Shown piece by piece: positions 47,567-58,156 of a stretch of DNA of 64,000 nucleotides. Position 1 is the stretch's first letter. Every line of letters begins with the position of its first letter. Source of the DNA: Alphaproteobacteria bacterium (GTDB lineage Bacteria; Pseudomonadota; Alphaproteobacteria; Caulobacterales; Hyphomonadaceae). Where the stretch lies: positions 82,071 to 146,070 of the forward strand of contig JAAEZZ010000006.1 in NCBI GenBank assembly GCA_018222605.1, given 5' to 3'. The translations under genes and the position numbers were made by a program. The notes beneath the pieces are model-generated. The model was not told where the DNA came from, made no database searches, and worked only from the letters and a program-made list of their open reading frames with translations.

Positions 47567-48207
47567 TCGCCGACCCGTTCCGTGCTGCCCGCCTTGTCCT
47601 GCGCCTGCGCCAGGAGGGGGTGACCGATGATGCGGTGCTGAAGGCGATGGAGACCATTGATCGCGGGGCTTTTGTCGAGGGGGAGGAGCTGAAAAAGCTC
47701 GCCTTTGATGATTGCGTGCTGCCGATCCCTTGCGGGCAGACAATTCCGCGCCCTGCCGTGACTGGGCAGCTGTTGCAGGCCATGGGGCTTGGCCCGTCGC
47801 GGCTGGCGCGAATCCTTCTGATCGGCATGGGCTCTGGATATACGGCGGCATTGGCCGGGCAGCTTGGCTCTGATGTCTTCGCCGTTGAGCGCTATGACCG
47901 CCTGACGGAAGCCGCACGTCAGCGCATTGTGAGGCTGGGCCTTAGTAATGTGGCCGTGCGTCATGGGGACGGCATGCTCGGCTGGGCAGAGCGTGGGCCG
48001 TATGACCGCATCCTTCTGACAGGGCAGGTGGATGAGGTGCCGGACGTGCTACTCTCACAGCTCGCCAAGGACGGTCTGCTGCTGGCGCCCATGCTGCACG
48101 AAGGCAGACAACGGATCGCGCGGATGAATGCGGAGCGCAAGACAGAGTGGATCGGTCTGTCTTTCCCGCTTCCAGCGCTCGCAGAGGGCAAATCCCGCGT
48201 CCTTTAA
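47554..48207 (+). CDS. pcm: Protein-L-isoaspartate O-methyltransferase
   Basis: CVLPIPCGQTIPRPAVTGQLLQAM, LIGMGSGYTAAL. Confidence 0.88.
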   Translation: MEELIADPFRAARLVLRLRQEGVTDDAVLKAMETIDRGAFVEGEELKKLAFDDCVLPIPCGQTIPRPAVTGQLLQAMGLGPSRLARILLIGMGSGYTAALAGQLGSDVFAVERYDRLTEAARQRIVRLGLSNVAVRHGDGMLGWAERGPYDRILLTGQVDEVPDVLLSQLAKDGLLLAPMLHEGRQRIARMNAERKTEWIGLSFPLPALAEGKSRVL

Positions 48208-48299
48208 GTGTATTTGCGCATCTGCAGGCCTTGTTTGCCAATACAGGCGGCCACAGCTATAGGGGCAGGAAATTCTCAGGGGTTCACGGGAGACATATC

Positions 48300-48671
48300 A
48301 TGCTGAACAGACTTGCCGCACTGACAATCGGGGCCGCCGCCCTTGGCCTTCCCGCATTGGCGCAAGCCGCTCCATCCGAATCCGGTCCAAGCATTATCAG
48401 CCAGATCCTGCTGTTTCTGCCGCTGATCCTGATCTTCTACTTTCTGCTGATGCGTCCTCAGCAGCAGCGTGCCAAAAAGCACAAGGCCATGATCGAGGGC
48501 CTCAAGCGCGGCGACACGGTCATCACGTCCGGCGGCCTGATCGGCAAGGTGACCAAGGCGGGTGACACGGAAATCACCGTTGAGCTGGGTGACAATATGC
48601 GCGTCCAGATGATCAAGGCGATGGTCATCGAAGTGCGCGGCAAGAATGATCCTGTCCCTGCCAACGATTAA
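48300..48671 (+). CDS. yajC: Preprotein translocase subunit YajC
   Basis: FYFLLMRPQQQRAKKHKAMIEGLKRGDTVITSGGLIGKV. Confidence 0.93.
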   Translation: MLNRLAALTIGAAALGLPALAQAAPSESGPSIISQILLFLPLILIFYFLLMRPQQQRAKKHKAMIEGLKRGDTVITSGGLIGKVTKAGDTEITVELGDNMRVQMIKAMVIEVRGKNDPVPAND

Positions 48672-48719
48672 GGGCCTTTAGGGCCGGCTGCCGGCCCGCC
48701 CCACGATAAGGAATCCCCA

Positions 48720-50327
48720 ATGCTTCAGTTTCCACCCTGGAAGGTTGCGCTCATCCTGTTGGCTCTGGCGTGGGGCGTCGTCATGGCGCTGCCTAACGTC
48801 GTGAACATGGAGAATGCGCCTGGTTTCATCCCGAAGAAGGGCGTGAATCTGGGCCTGGACCTTCAGGGCGGTGTCTATCTTATGATGGAGATCGATCCTG
48901 ACGAGGTGATTGCGAACCGTCTGGAAGTGTTTGCAGGCGATGTACGCGGTGCGCTCAGCAATGTATCGCCGTCTGAACGCATCGGCCACCTGCCGGAAGT
49001 GAAGGGTCGCGAGCTTGAGATCAAGCTGACCCGCCCGGATGCAGATGGTAATTTCCCGCTTGATGAGGCCCTGCGCCGTATCCGCAAGCTGAATGGCAGT
49101 GTGGAAGGTGCCATTGGCGGTGCCAAGACCTATGAGATCGAGCCACGCGGGACTGACACGATCATCGTCAGCGTGCCGCAGACGTCTGAAGAGGCCCTGA
49201 TGAAGGATGCGCTCGGCAAGACGATGACCATCGTCCGCCGCCGGGTGGACCCGGACGGGGTGTCCGAGATTTCCATCACGCCTCAGGGTAACAGCCGCAT
49301 CATTCTGGAAGCGCCGGGCGAGCCTGATCCGCAACGCCTGAAAGATTTGCTGAGCCGCGACGGCAAGATGACGTTCAACCTGGTCGACAACAGCCCGTCT
49401 GCAATCACCGCTGCGCAGAGCGGCGTGGTGAAGCCCGGCTATCGTCTGCTGGAAGGTCCAACTACGGGACCGCTACTTGTTCGAAATATTCCGGAAGTTG
49501 TCGGTTCTGACATCGCCAATGCTGCGCAAGGGTTTGATGAGGCGAACCGCCCGCAAATCAACTTTCGTCTCAACAGCAATGGCTCACGCAAATTCTACAA
49601 CACGACCCGTTCCAATTCCGGCAAGCTGTTCGCTATTGTTCTGGATGATGTGATCATGTCCGCGCCGCGGATCAATGAACCAATCCCGGGCGGCAGTGTT
49701 CGCATTACGGGTGATTTTACACAGGAAGAAGCCCAGGACCTTGCGGCGATTATCGAAGCTGGCGAGATGCCGGCAAAGGTCCAGTTTCTGGATCAGCGTA
49801 CTGTCAGCCCGACCCTTGGACATGACTCCATTCGGGCGGGTACGCGCGCTTCCATCATCGGGCTCGCACTGGTCGCCATCTTTATGATCGTAGCCTATGG
49901 TCTGATGGGCGGTCTGGCTGTGGCCTCGCTGGCTGCAAACATCGTGTTGATCCTGGGGGCTCTCTCTGGGCTTGGCGCGACGCTGACCCTGCCAGGTATC
50001 GCAGGTATCATCCTGACCATCGGTATGGCTGTGGATGCCAACGTGCTGGTGTTTGAACGTATCCGCGAAGAACAGCGGGCAGGGCGTTCGCCGATGACTG
50101 CTGTGCAGGCGGGTTATGAGCGCGCGCTCTCAACCATTCTGGACGCCAACATCACCACGCTGATTGCGGCTGTGATCCTTTACCTGTTGGGCTCTGGCCC
50201 CGTGAAAGGCTTCGCCGTCACGCTGGCAATTGGTATTGTGACCTCCGTCTTCACGGCCTTTGTCGTGACGCGCTGGTTCACTGTCATGTGGCTGAAAACC
50301 TTCCGCCCCAAGAAGCTCGCAGTCTAG
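48720..50327 (+). CDS. secD: Protein translocase subunit SecD
   Basis: GLDLQGGVYLMMEID; C-terminal TM domain; followed by secF. Confidence 0.95.
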   Translation: MLQFPPWKVALILLALAWGVVMALPNVVNMENAPGFIPKKGVNLGLDLQGGVYLMMEIDPDEVIANRLEVFAGDVRGALSNVSPSERIGHLPEVKGRELEIKLTRPDADGNFPLDEALRRIRKLNGSVEGAIGGAKTYEIEPRGTDTIIVSVPQTSEEALMKDALGKTMTIVRRRVDPDGVSEISITPQGNSRIILEAPGEPDPQRLKDLLSRDGKMTFNLVDNSPSAITAAQSGVVKPGYRLLEGPTTGPLLVRNIPEVVGSDIANAAQGFDEANRPQINFRLNSNGSRKFYNTTRSNSGKLFAIVLDDVIMSAPRINEPIPGGSVRITGDFTQEEAQDLAAIIEAGEMPAKVQFLDQRTVSPTLGHDSIRAGTRASIIGLALVAIFMIVAYGLMGGLAVASLAANIVLILGALSGLGATLTLPGIAGIILTIGMAVDANVLVFERIREEQRAGRSPMTAVQAGYERALSTILDANITTLIAAVILYLLGSGPVKGFAVTLAIGIVTSVFTAFVVTRWFTVMWLKTFRPKKLAV

Positions 50328-50345
50328 GCCTGCAGGAGATACATC

Positions 50346-51335
50346 ATGCTACTCAAATACTGGCCTGAAGAGACAAAGCTGAAGTTCATGAATTTGCGCC
50401 TGATTGGCGCCATGGTTTCAGCCTTGATGATTGCGGCTTCCGTCTTCTTCCTCGGCACGCGAGGCCTCAATTTCGGGGTCGACTTTGCCGGCGGTACGGT
50501 GATGGAGCTGGAGCAGACGGATACAATCACGGTTGAGGCTGTCCGCGCAGCCATGCCGCTCAGTGCTGAAGTGAACAGCGCAGTCGGCACCGATGCCCGC
50601 AGCATCGTCGTTGTGAAGTTCGGTGAGGCAGATGCTGCAGAATTGGGGGAGGCGTTCCAGGCGCTCTCGCCTGCCGATCAGGCTGAACGCGCCACAGGCG
50701 CGACCAATGAACTCGTGGTCCGTGTGCTGAAAGATAAGCTGAATATCGCGGACGATCAGTTTCTTCGGAATGATTCCGTGGGGCCGAAAGTCTCCAGTGA
50801 ACTCTTCCGGGATGGTATTACCGCGCTTGTCGTCGCGCTGGCCTTGATGCTGGCCTATATCTGGTTCCGCTTTGAGTGGCAGTTCTCCGTTGGTGCTGTA
50901 GCGGCCCTGGCGCACGATGTCATCATCACGCTGGGCGTGTTCGCGTTGATGCAGCTGGAGTTCAACCTGACAACCATCGCAGCTCTGCTGACGATCATTG
51001 GTTACTCAATGAACGATACGGTTGTTGTATTTGACCGGGTGCGGGAAGAAAAGCGCAAGTACAAGAAGATGCCGGATCGTCAGGTGATTGACCTGGCCCT
51101 GAACAGCACGCTGTCTCGTACTTTGTTGACCTCCGGCACGACGCTTTTGGCGCTGTTGGCGATCTTCTTCCTGGGCGGCCCCGTTCTGCGCGGGATGAGC
51201 TTCGCGCTGATCTGGGGTATTCTGATCGGGACGTACTCATCCATCTTCATCGCCTCCAGCATCGTTTTGGCGCTGGGTATGGATCTGAACAAGAAGCCGG
51301 TCGAAGACGTGCAAGGCTTCCAGGGCGCGCCGTAG
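50346..51335 (+). CDS. secF: Protein translocase subunit SecF
   Basis: GLNFGVDFAGGTVMEL; YSMNDTVVVFDRVREE. Confidence 0.95.
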   Translation: MLLKYWPEETKLKFMNLRLIGAMVSALMIAASVFFLGTRGLNFGVDFAGGTVMELEQTDTITVEAVRAAMPLSAEVNSAVGTDARSIVVVKFGEADAAELGEAFQALSPADQAERATGATNELVVRVLKDKLNIADDQFLRNDSVGPKVSSELFRDGITALVVALALMLAYIWFRFEWQFSVGAVAALAHDVIITLGVFALMQLEFNLTTIAALLTIIGYSMNDTVVVFDRVREEKRKYKKMPDRQVIDLALNSTLSRTLLTSGTTLLALLAIFFLGGPVLRGMSFALIWGILIGTYSSIFIASSIVLALGMDLNKKPVEDVQGFQGAP

Positions 51336-51355
51336 GTTTCAACGGCGCGTTCCCT

Positions 51356-51919
51356 TTATTCGCCTAATACGATGTGACGCTGCAGAAGGGCATCAATGGC
51401 TTCCTTCGGCGTGTCGCAATGTACCAGCGATGTGCGGAAGTTCTCAGGCGTGAACTTGCCGTCGATGATGTGGTCCATCAGTTCGAAGAAGGGCGACCAG
51501 AAGCCATCCTCGTCCAGGAAGGCCATTGGCTTTGCGTGCAGGCCGAGGCGAGCCCATGACAGGATCTCGACTGCTTCTTCCAGTGTGCCGATACCGCCCG
51601 GTAGAACAATGAAGGCATCCGACTCGTCAAACATCATCTGTTTCCGGATGTGCATGTTCTCTACGATGCGGTGCTCCACCTCATCGTAGATCATTTCCTT
51701 GTCGAGCAGGAAGCGGGGCATGATGCCCAGTACATCGCCAGCAGATTCGTGAGCTGCGCGCGCGCAGGCGCCCATAAGGCCAACGCCGCCGCCGCCATAG
51801 ACCAGACGCAAATCATGCTCTGCGAGCTCGCGGCCCAATTCCTCGGCTAATCTGAGATAGCCTGGCTGAACCGCATCAGAGGCACCGCAATACACGCAGA
51901 CCGACTTGATTTTGCTCAT
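51356..51919 (-). CDS. LOG family protein (TIGR00730-like)
   Basis: VCVYCGASDAVQP, VYGGGGVGLMGACARAA, LPGGIGTLEEAVEILSWA. Confidence 0.93.
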   Translation of the reverse strand: MSKIKSVCVYCGASDAVQPGYLRLAEELGRELAEHDLRLVYGGGGVGLMGACARAAHESAGDVLGIMPRFLLDKEMIYDEVEHRIVENMHIRKQMMFDESDAFIVLPGGIGTLEEAVEILSWARLGLHAKPMAFLDEDGFWSPFFELMDHIIDGKFTPENFRTSLVHCDTPKEAIDALLQRHIVLGE

Positions 51920-52061
51920 TCGAAAAACGCCTTTCTACTGGGTGGGCTAGCCGGTATATGGGGCCTGCAACGCAACCGCCAGTGACATTTTCACGGTGCT
52001 TTGCTGTCTCTGACAACATCCAGGGTTTGCTGTCTGGATGTTTTGTTACCATATGCGGGCG

Positions 52062-53900
52062 ATGACGAATCCACATCAAGCCCCGGCGGACCATGACAAG
52101 ATCGAGAGCGCCGATGGCGGGCTTGGCGGGTCCATCCTTCGAATTCTGAAACTGCTCAGCCGGCCCGAATTGTCGAAATGGCGCCTCGTGATGGTGCTGG
52201 CTGTGCTGCTGACGCTCGGTGCGTCGGTGCTGGAAGTCGTTTCCCCCTTGCTGTTGGGGCACGCGATCAACCGCGCGGTCCCTGAAGGCGGTGAGGCAGC
52301 AGCTTTTGGCGCGGCGGCCATGTGGCTGACCCTTGGTATCAGCATTCGCTTTCTGGCTGCGGCCATGCCGCAGATACGGGACTGGCTGTTCTCACCCGTC
52401 AGCCAGGATGCGCAGCGCATCGCCAGCGTGGATGCTTTCGGTCACGCGCAGTCACTGTCCCTGAACTTCCACCAGACACGCCGGACGGGCGCCCTCAACC
52501 GGATTATTGAGCGTGGCGCGAATGCCATCGACTATCTGATCCGGTTCCTGGCGTTCAATATCGGGCCGACCTTCGTTCGGCTGATCCTGGCCTCAATTGC
52601 GTTGGGTGTAGCCTATGACTACAGGCTCTCTCTGATCGCGATTGTCACAATCATCATCTACGTCATTGCGACCGTCGTGATCACGGAGTGGCGAGTGCGT
52701 CAGCGCCGTAGAATGAATGAAGCAGATACACATTTCCGTGCGACAGCTGTCGATATCCTGACCAATTTCGAAACCGTGAAGGCCTTCGCCGCAGAGCGCC
52801 GCGAGACAGGCCGCTTCAATGATGCAATGCGCACCTACAATCATCGCTATGTCGATGCTGTGCGCTCCATGTACATCCTGAACGCGACACAGGCCCTGAT
52901 CATGAATGGAGGCTTGCTGGCGGTCCTCGTGCTGTCTGCGTTCAATGTCATTCAGGGTACGATGAAGGTGGGTGATCTCACCGCCGTCATGCTGATGCTG
53001 CTGTCGCTCTACGCGCCTCTGAACATTCTCGGCTGGGCTTGGCGGGAGATCAAGCAGGGCGCCGTGGATCTGGAAAAGCTCTACGGCCTGCTTTCCATGA
53101 AGACCGAAGTGGCAGACGCTCCCGATGCGCATGAGCTGAGCAAGCCATCGGGCCATGTCGAGTTTCAGAATGTCGGCTTCAATCATGAAGGTCGCGCTGT
53201 TGGCGTTCGTGACATCAGTTTTGACCTGCTACCCGGCCGGAAGATTGCCTTTGTCGGCACCTCTGGCGCGGGAAAGTCCACGCTGCTGAAACTATTGTTC
53301 CGGTTCTATGACGTGGATAGCGGCAGGGTTTTAGTGGATGGTCAGGATGTGCGGACGGTAACACAGGAATCCCTGCGCAAGGCGCTTGGGCTCGTGCCTC
53401 AGGATGTTGTGTTGTTCAACGACACGATCCGCTCAAACATTGCCTATGCAAGGCCAGAAGCTACGGATGAGGAACTCCGGGATGCCGCGCGCCGCGCGCA
53501 GTTGCTGGACTTCATCGAATCGCTGCCAGAAGCGTGGAACACGCGCGTCGGCGAACGGGGCCTGAAGCTTTCAGGCGGTGAGAAGCAGCGCGTTGGCATT
53601 GCCCGCGTAATTCTGGCAGACCCTGCGATTCTGGTTCTTGATGAAGCTACGTCTGCGCTCGACAGTGCAACGGAGGCGGCAGTTCAGGATGCGCTCGACG
53701 AGGCTGCAGAAGGCCGTACGACGCTGATGGTGGCCCATCGTCTGTCTACCGTGAAATCGGCCGATGAGATTATCGTTCTTGAGGCAGGCCGTGTGATTGA
53801 ACGCGGTACACATGCGGAGCTGCTGTCAAAAGGCGGCAAATATGCTGATATGTGGGAAAGACAGGCAAAGAGCGCCGAGATAGCGCTGGATGAAGTTTAA
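52062..53900 (+). CDS. Atm1-type ABC transporter, fused permease/ATPase
   Basis: Six-TM domain; Walker A GTSGAGKST, signature LSGGEKQR, Walker B ILVLDEATSALD. Confidence 0.9.
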   Translation: MTNPHQAPADHDKIESADGGLGGSILRILKLLSRPELSKWRLVMVLAVLLTLGASVLEVVSPLLLGHAINRAVPEGGEAAAFGAAAMWLTLGISIRFLAAAMPQIRDWLFSPVSQDAQRIASVDAFGHAQSLSLNFHQTRRTGALNRIIERGANAIDYLIRFLAFNIGPTFVRLILASIALGVAYDYRLSLIAIVTIIIYVIATVVITEWRVRQRRRMNEADTHFRATAVDILTNFETVKAFAAERRETGRFNDAMRTYNHRYVDAVRSMYILNATQALIMNGGLLAVLVLSAFNVIQGTMKVGDLTAVMLMLLSLYAPLNILGWAWREIKQGAVDLEKLYGLLSMKTEVADAPDAHELSKPSGHVEFQNVGFNHEGRAVGVRDISFDLLPGRKIAFVGTSGAGKSTLLKLLFRFYDVDSGRVLVDGQDVRTVTQESLRKALGLVPQDVVLFNDTIRSNIAYARPEATDEELRDAARRAQLLDFIESLPEAWNTRVGERGLKLSGGEKQRVGIARVILADPAILVLDEATSALDSATEAAVQDALDEAAEGRTTLMVAHRLSTVKSADEIIVLEAGRVIERGTHAELLSKGGKYADMWERQAKSAEIALDEV

Positions 53901-53918
53901 CAGGAAGGCCCGCCCGGC

Positions 53919-54791
53919 ATGAGCGAAGACCTTGAACGCAAATCCACCCCCTGGCTGACAGCTGGCTTCGACTGGGAAGGTGTGGCGGCGGCTTTGGCAG
54001 CGCTGTTGATCGGCATGCTGCTTGGCGCGTTCTGGTCAGTCCTGTTCTGGATTTGCTTTGCAGTCATGATTGCGGCGCTTCTCTCCGGGCGCTGGTCCAA
54101 ACGTGCCGTTCCGGATCTTGCCAATGGAATCATCGCGCCGTGTGACGGGCTTGTCGTATCGGTTTCGCGTGAAGATCTGCCGAGCGAACTGCGTATGACG
54201 GAAAAGCCGACCATGCGGATCCGCATTTCTTCATCTCCTGCTGCAACCAATCGCCTCTATGCGCCAATTGCGGGCAGCGTGGAGAGCCTGATTGTTGAAA
54301 CGGGGGATCGTTCTGTGCCGCTCGCCATGCGGCCTGAAGATGATGGTCTTGCGGTTTCCTATCTGACTTTTGAGAGCCAGGGCCATCAGGTGGGTGTGCG
54401 GCTTGCCTCTGGCGGGCTTGGGCCGCGGCAGGAAATCGAAGTTGAGGCGGGAGATATTCTGCGCCTGGGCCGTGTCTTCGGCAAACGACGACTCGGCGGC
54501 TGGTGCGATATCTATGTTCCGGCAAATACAGGCCAGCTGATCTGGCCGGGACAGACCCTTGTCGGCGGCGAAACCGTTCTCGGGCGTCTAAAATCATCCA
54601 GTGATCCGGATCTCTTTGAAGACATGCTGGGTGTGGAAGAGCCTGACGAAATCGAGGAAGAGATCGTCGACGAGTTGGAAGACGACGAGGATGACTATCC
54701 CGAGCCTGACGAGGCAGACACGCCGGAAGATCCGGCCGTCATGTTTGCGCGCCTGCGGGAAGCGGCAAAGAATAAACCTGCAGGGGATTAG
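53919..54791 (+). CDS. Phosphatidylserine decarboxylase-like protein, acidic C-terminus, apparently lacking cleavage Ser
   Basis: IIAPCDGLVVSV, NRLYAPIAGSVESL, GRVFGKRRLGGWCDIYVP, GQTLVGGETVLG. Confidence 0.7.
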   Translation: MSEDLERKSTPWLTAGFDWEGVAAALAALLIGMLLGAFWSVLFWICFAVMIAALLSGRWSKRAVPDLANGIIAPCDGLVVSVSREDLPSELRMTEKPTMRIRISSSPAATNRLYAPIAGSVESLIVETGDRSVPLAMRPEDDGLAVSYLTFESQGHQVGVRLASGGLGPRQEIEVEAGDILRLGRVFGKRRLGGWCDIYVPANTGQLIWPGQTLVGGETVLGRLKSSSDPDLFEDMLGVEEPDEIEEEIVDELEDDEDDYPEPDEADTPEDPAVMFARLREAAKNKPAGD

Positions 54792-55003
54792 TCCTCGTCT
54801 TTCGGCGCGTTGCGGTTCATCCAGGCAAAGATCGGCTTGAAAGGTATGATCCAGCCGATCCCGCCCACGACATAGAACAGCACAATTGCCCATTTGGGCC
54901 ATCCGGAGACCATGGGGCCAACCGTTCCGATCATGATGATCCAGCACATCATAAAGGCCAGCAGGATCAGGGTCGCGACGATTTTCCGGTTTTCATAGCT
55001 CAT
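54788..55003 (-). CDS. DUF2842-like small membrane protein
   Basis: 71 aa, two TM helices. Confidence 0.7.
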   Translation of the reverse strand: MSYENRKIVATLILLAFMMCWIIMIGTVGPMVSGWPKWAIVLFYVVGGIGWIIPFKPIFAWMNRNAPKDED

Positions 55004-55077
55004 TCCAACTGCCTTTCAGCTGCGCATGCGACGTCTCCGCCTCTTGCGCCCGCAACAGCTTGGATCATGTATCGCGC

Positions 55078-56133
55078 ATGAGTGAAACGTCAAAGATCAG
55101 CCCGTCCGCCGTCTGGATCCGCCGCTGGCTCGTCCTGATGGGCCTGATGGTCTACGCCATGATTCTGATCGGTGGGGCCACGCGCCTGACCGATTCCGGT
55201 CTCTCCATTACAGAGTGGAACCCCGTGAGCGGGGCCTTGCCGCCTCTGTCAGAGCATGCCTGGCAGGTGGAGTTTGCGAAGTATCGCGAGACCTCTGAAT
55301 ACCAATTGGTCAACAAGGGCATGTCCCTGGCCGAGTTCCAGCAGATTTTCTGGTGGGAATGGGGGCATCGCTTTTTCGGGCGCATGATTGGTCTGGTGGC
55401 TGTTCTGGGGCTGGTGGTGTTTGCTGTCCGCAAATGGCTGACACCACGCCTGACAGGGCAGATTGTCGTGCTGATTGCGCTCGGCGGCTTGCAGGGCGCG
55501 ATTGGCTGGTGGATGGTCGCCAGCGGCATTGGTGAGACCACACGCGTGGATGTGGCGCCTTACCGCCTCATGACGCATTTTACGCTGGCATTGCTGATCA
55601 TTGCCTATATCGCATGGCTCTGGCTGAGCCTTGGGGACAAGCTACGCCCCCGCAAGTCATCGCGGGCAAAGGCTGTGGCGGTGTTTCTGCTAGTCGCGAT
55701 CTTCCTGCAGATGGCGGCAGGCGCGCTTGTCGCGGGTCTGGATGCTGGCCGATCCTATAATGACTGGCCGCTGATGGCGGGGGAATTCGTGCCATCCCAT
55801 TATATTGAGCAGGACCTCGGCATACGCAGCCTGTTTGAGGGCCGCGCGGCGACTCAGTTCAATCACCGTATCCTGGCTTATCTGATCTGGGCAGGAAGCC
55901 TGACGGCAGCATGGGTGTACCGGAAATCCGCGCTGAAGAACGCCTTCTTCATTCTGGCGGGTCTGGTCAGTCTTCAGGCACTCTGGGGGATCATGACGCT
56001 GGTGCATGCCGCCCCGATGAACCTGGCACTGATCCATCAGGGTATTGGCGTGATTGTGACCCTCGCGGCTGTACGCCTTGTCTGGCTGTCGCGAGGGCCG
56101 TCAGATTATCGGGAGCCCGCCAGCGTCAGCTGA
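55078..56133 (+). CDS. ctaA: Heme A synthase, COX15/CtaA family
   Basis: GGATRLTDSGLSITEWNPVSGALPPL; WEWGHRFFGRMIG. Confidence 0.93.
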   Translation: MSETSKISPSAVWIRRWLVLMGLMVYAMILIGGATRLTDSGLSITEWNPVSGALPPLSEHAWQVEFAKYRETSEYQLVNKGMSLAEFQQIFWWEWGHRFFGRMIGLVAVLGLVVFAVRKWLTPRLTGQIVVLIALGGLQGAIGWWMVASGIGETTRVDVAPYRLMTHFTLALLIIAYIAWLWLSLGDKLRPRKSSRAKAVAVFLLVAIFLQMAAGALVAGLDAGRSYNDWPLMAGEFVPSHYIEQDLGIRSLFEGRAATQFNHRILAYLIWAGSLTAAWVYRKSALKNAFFILAGLVSLQALWGIMTLVHAAPMNLALIHQGIGVIVTLAAVRLVWLSRGPSDYREPASVS

Positions 56134-57077
56134 CTCGGGTCAACGAATACGGCCTGGTATTTACCGGGCTCGGTTTCACCTGCCAGAACAATGACGCCGC
56201 CAGGATAGCCGCCTGCCATCATGATGCCCTTGGCGGCCAGCGCATCTGGCTGATCCGGGGCCACGACGGTGATGCCGTCGCGGATATCAATGTCTGTGCT
56301 TGTCATGCCAAGATCGGTCGACACGCGGAGGCCGCTGCCTTCCTCAATGGATAGCAGGGCATCAAAATCACCACGGTTCAGGGAGGCGGCGCTTGTGGCG
56401 CGGGGCGAGGCGACAAGTGTGTCGCTGGTATAGGCGCAGGATTTGATCGGGAAATCAGTGAAAGTTGATTCGCCGCTATCCCAAGTGAACTCGCCATCTT
56501 CCTCATTGATGATTCCCGTCTGCAGGACGCGATCATTCGTGGTGGTCCAGTAGGCGAGGCGCATCAGACCGCCGGTTTTCATCTCTCCGGTGCAAACACC
56601 GGCGATGGAGTGGGTATCCTGGACGGGCATATCGACCTGGGCCGGGGCAAGCAGGCCTTCGCCATAGATATAGGCCTTAAGTTCACCTTCGCGGGTGATT
56701 CCCGGGAAAATCGTGACACTGCTGCCATTGATCGTGACATTGTGTCCGCCGCCGAGGGATCTCAGGCGAAAATTCGCTGGTTCGCCAACGATTTCGCCTT
56801 CCAGATTGATTAGTTGCAGGCCGCCGCGCTCATAGGCGACTGCCAGAAGGCCGCCCATACCGCCAGATAGTGCGATGGAAGCGACTTTGCCCTCCAATGG
56901 GCGTGTGGACCATACTGCAGGCAATTCTACGCCCGCAGCGATTTCAGGGGTTTTGGGCGCTTCCTCCGGGGCTTCGGCTTTCTTCGAGCAGCCAACTGCT
57001 GTAAAAAGCAGGGCAAGGCCAAGCCCTGCGTTGACAACCGGGGAAGTGGCGACTAAACGCCAGCGCTTGAATTGCAT
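56106..57077 (-). CDS. Hypothetical lipoprotein
   Basis: Start trimmed to MQFKRWRL; lipobox TAVGC; beta-rich. Confidence 0.6.
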   Translation of the reverse strand: MQFKRWRLVATSPVVNAGLGLALLFTAVGCSKKAEAPEEAPKTPEIAAGVELPAVWSTRPLEGKVASIALSGGMGGLLAVAYERGGLQLINLEGEIVGEPANFRLRSLGGGHNVTINGSSVTIFPGITREGELKAYIYGEGLLAPAQVDMPVQDTHSIAGVCTGEMKTGGLMRLAYWTTTNDRVLQTGIINEEDGEFTWDSGESTFTDFPIKSCAYTSDTLVASPRATSAASLNRGDFDALLSIEEGSGLRVSTDLGMTSTDIDIRDGITVVAPDQPDALAAKGIMMAGGYPGGVIVLAGETEPGKYQAVFVDPSQLTLAGSR

Positions 57078-57115
57078 TCCATGAACTCCGAAAGCGAGAG
57101 GCTCTAAGTAGAGCG

Positions 57116-57580
57116 ATGAAAACCTATAACGCACCAGCAGACGTAGAGCATAACTGGGTCGTGATCGACGCAACCGATGTTGTCGTCGGACGCCTTGCTT
57201 CATATGTTGCCAAGCGCCTGCGCGGCAAGCACCGCGCTGATTTTACCCCACACATCGATACAGGCGATCATGTCGTCATTATCAATGCTGACAAGGTGAA
57301 ATTCACGGGCCGTAAAATGACGGACAAAGTGTACTACCGCCACACCGGATATCCGGGTGGCATCAAGTCCACGACGCCGGAAAAAATCCTCGGCGGCCGT
57401 TTCCCTGAGCGTGCGATTGAACTCGCCGTGAAGCGCATGATGCCGAAAGAAAGCCCGCTGGCCCGCAAGCAGTTCGGTAAACTGCATGTTTATGGCGGCG
57501 CTGAGCACCCACATGAGGCCCAGAAGCCCGATACTGTCGACTTCAAGGCCATGAACCGCAAGAACGTTAAGGTCGCCTGA
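57116..57580 (+). CDS. rplM: 50S ribosomal protein L13
   Basis: [28 protein letters not shown]. Confidence 0.97.
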   Translation: MKTYNAPADVEHNWVVIDATDVVVGRLASYVAKRLRGKHRADFTPHIDTGDHVVIINADKVKFTGRKMTDKVYYRHTGYPGGIKSTTPEKILGGRFPERAIELAVKRMMPKESPLARKQFGKLHVYGGAEHPHEAQKPDTVDFKAMNRKNVKVA

Positions 57581-57585
57581 TTATC

Positions 57586-58071
57586 ATGACTGACACAGCA
57601 AACTCCCTCCAGGACCTCGGCGCCATGTCTGGCGCACCGGAAGCCGAAGCTCCGGCTGCACCGGTTGAGCCGAAAATCGACGCGCAAGGCCGCGCTTACG
57701 GCACTGGACGCCGTAAGGAAGCTGTTGCCCGCGTCTGGATCAAGCCGGGCTCCGGCAAGATCACGATCAATGGCCGCGATCAGGAACAATACTTTGCGCG
57801 CCCCGTGCTGCGCATGGTGATCGCCCAGCCGCTGGTCGAAGCAGGCCGCGAAGGCGAGTTTGATATTGTCGCAACCGTGAAAGGCTCTGGCCTATCCGGT
57901 CAGGCTGGCGCTGTGCGTCATGGTCTGTCCCGTGCACTCGTCAACTACGAGCCGGGCCTGCGTTCTGTGCTCAAGCCGTTCGGCTTCATGACCCGCGACC
58001 CGCGCGTTGTTGAGCGTAAGAAGTATGGTAAGGCGAAAGCCCGCCGTAGCTTCCAGTTCTCGAAGCGCTAG
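57586..58071 (+). CDS. rpsI: 30S ribosomal protein S9
   Basis: [18 protein letters not shown]...[16 protein letters not shown]. Confidence 0.97.
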   Translation: MTDTANSLQDLGAMSGAPEAEAPAAPVEPKIDAQGRAYGTGRRKEAVARVWIKPGSGKITINGRDQEQYFARPVLRMVIAQPLVEAGREGEFDIVATVKGSGLSGQAGAVRHGLSRALVNYEPGLRSVLKPFGFMTRDPRVVERKKYGKAKARRSFQFSKR

Positions 58072-58099
58072 GCCGCAAAAAAGATTACGATTTTTCTGG

Positions 58100-58134
58100 C
58101 GGGCGCTTCGGTGACGAGGCGCCCGTTTTGTTTT
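58100..58134 (+). terminator. Rho-independent terminator after rpsI
   Basis: CGGGCGC...GCGCCCG followed by TTTTGTTTT. Confidence 0.75.
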
Positions 58135-58156
58135 GCGCAGCAGTGGGAATACGCGC

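Noticed and set aside
46676-47917. 413-aa minus ORF over surE/pcm
   Set aside because: Shadow ORF; low-complexity translation.
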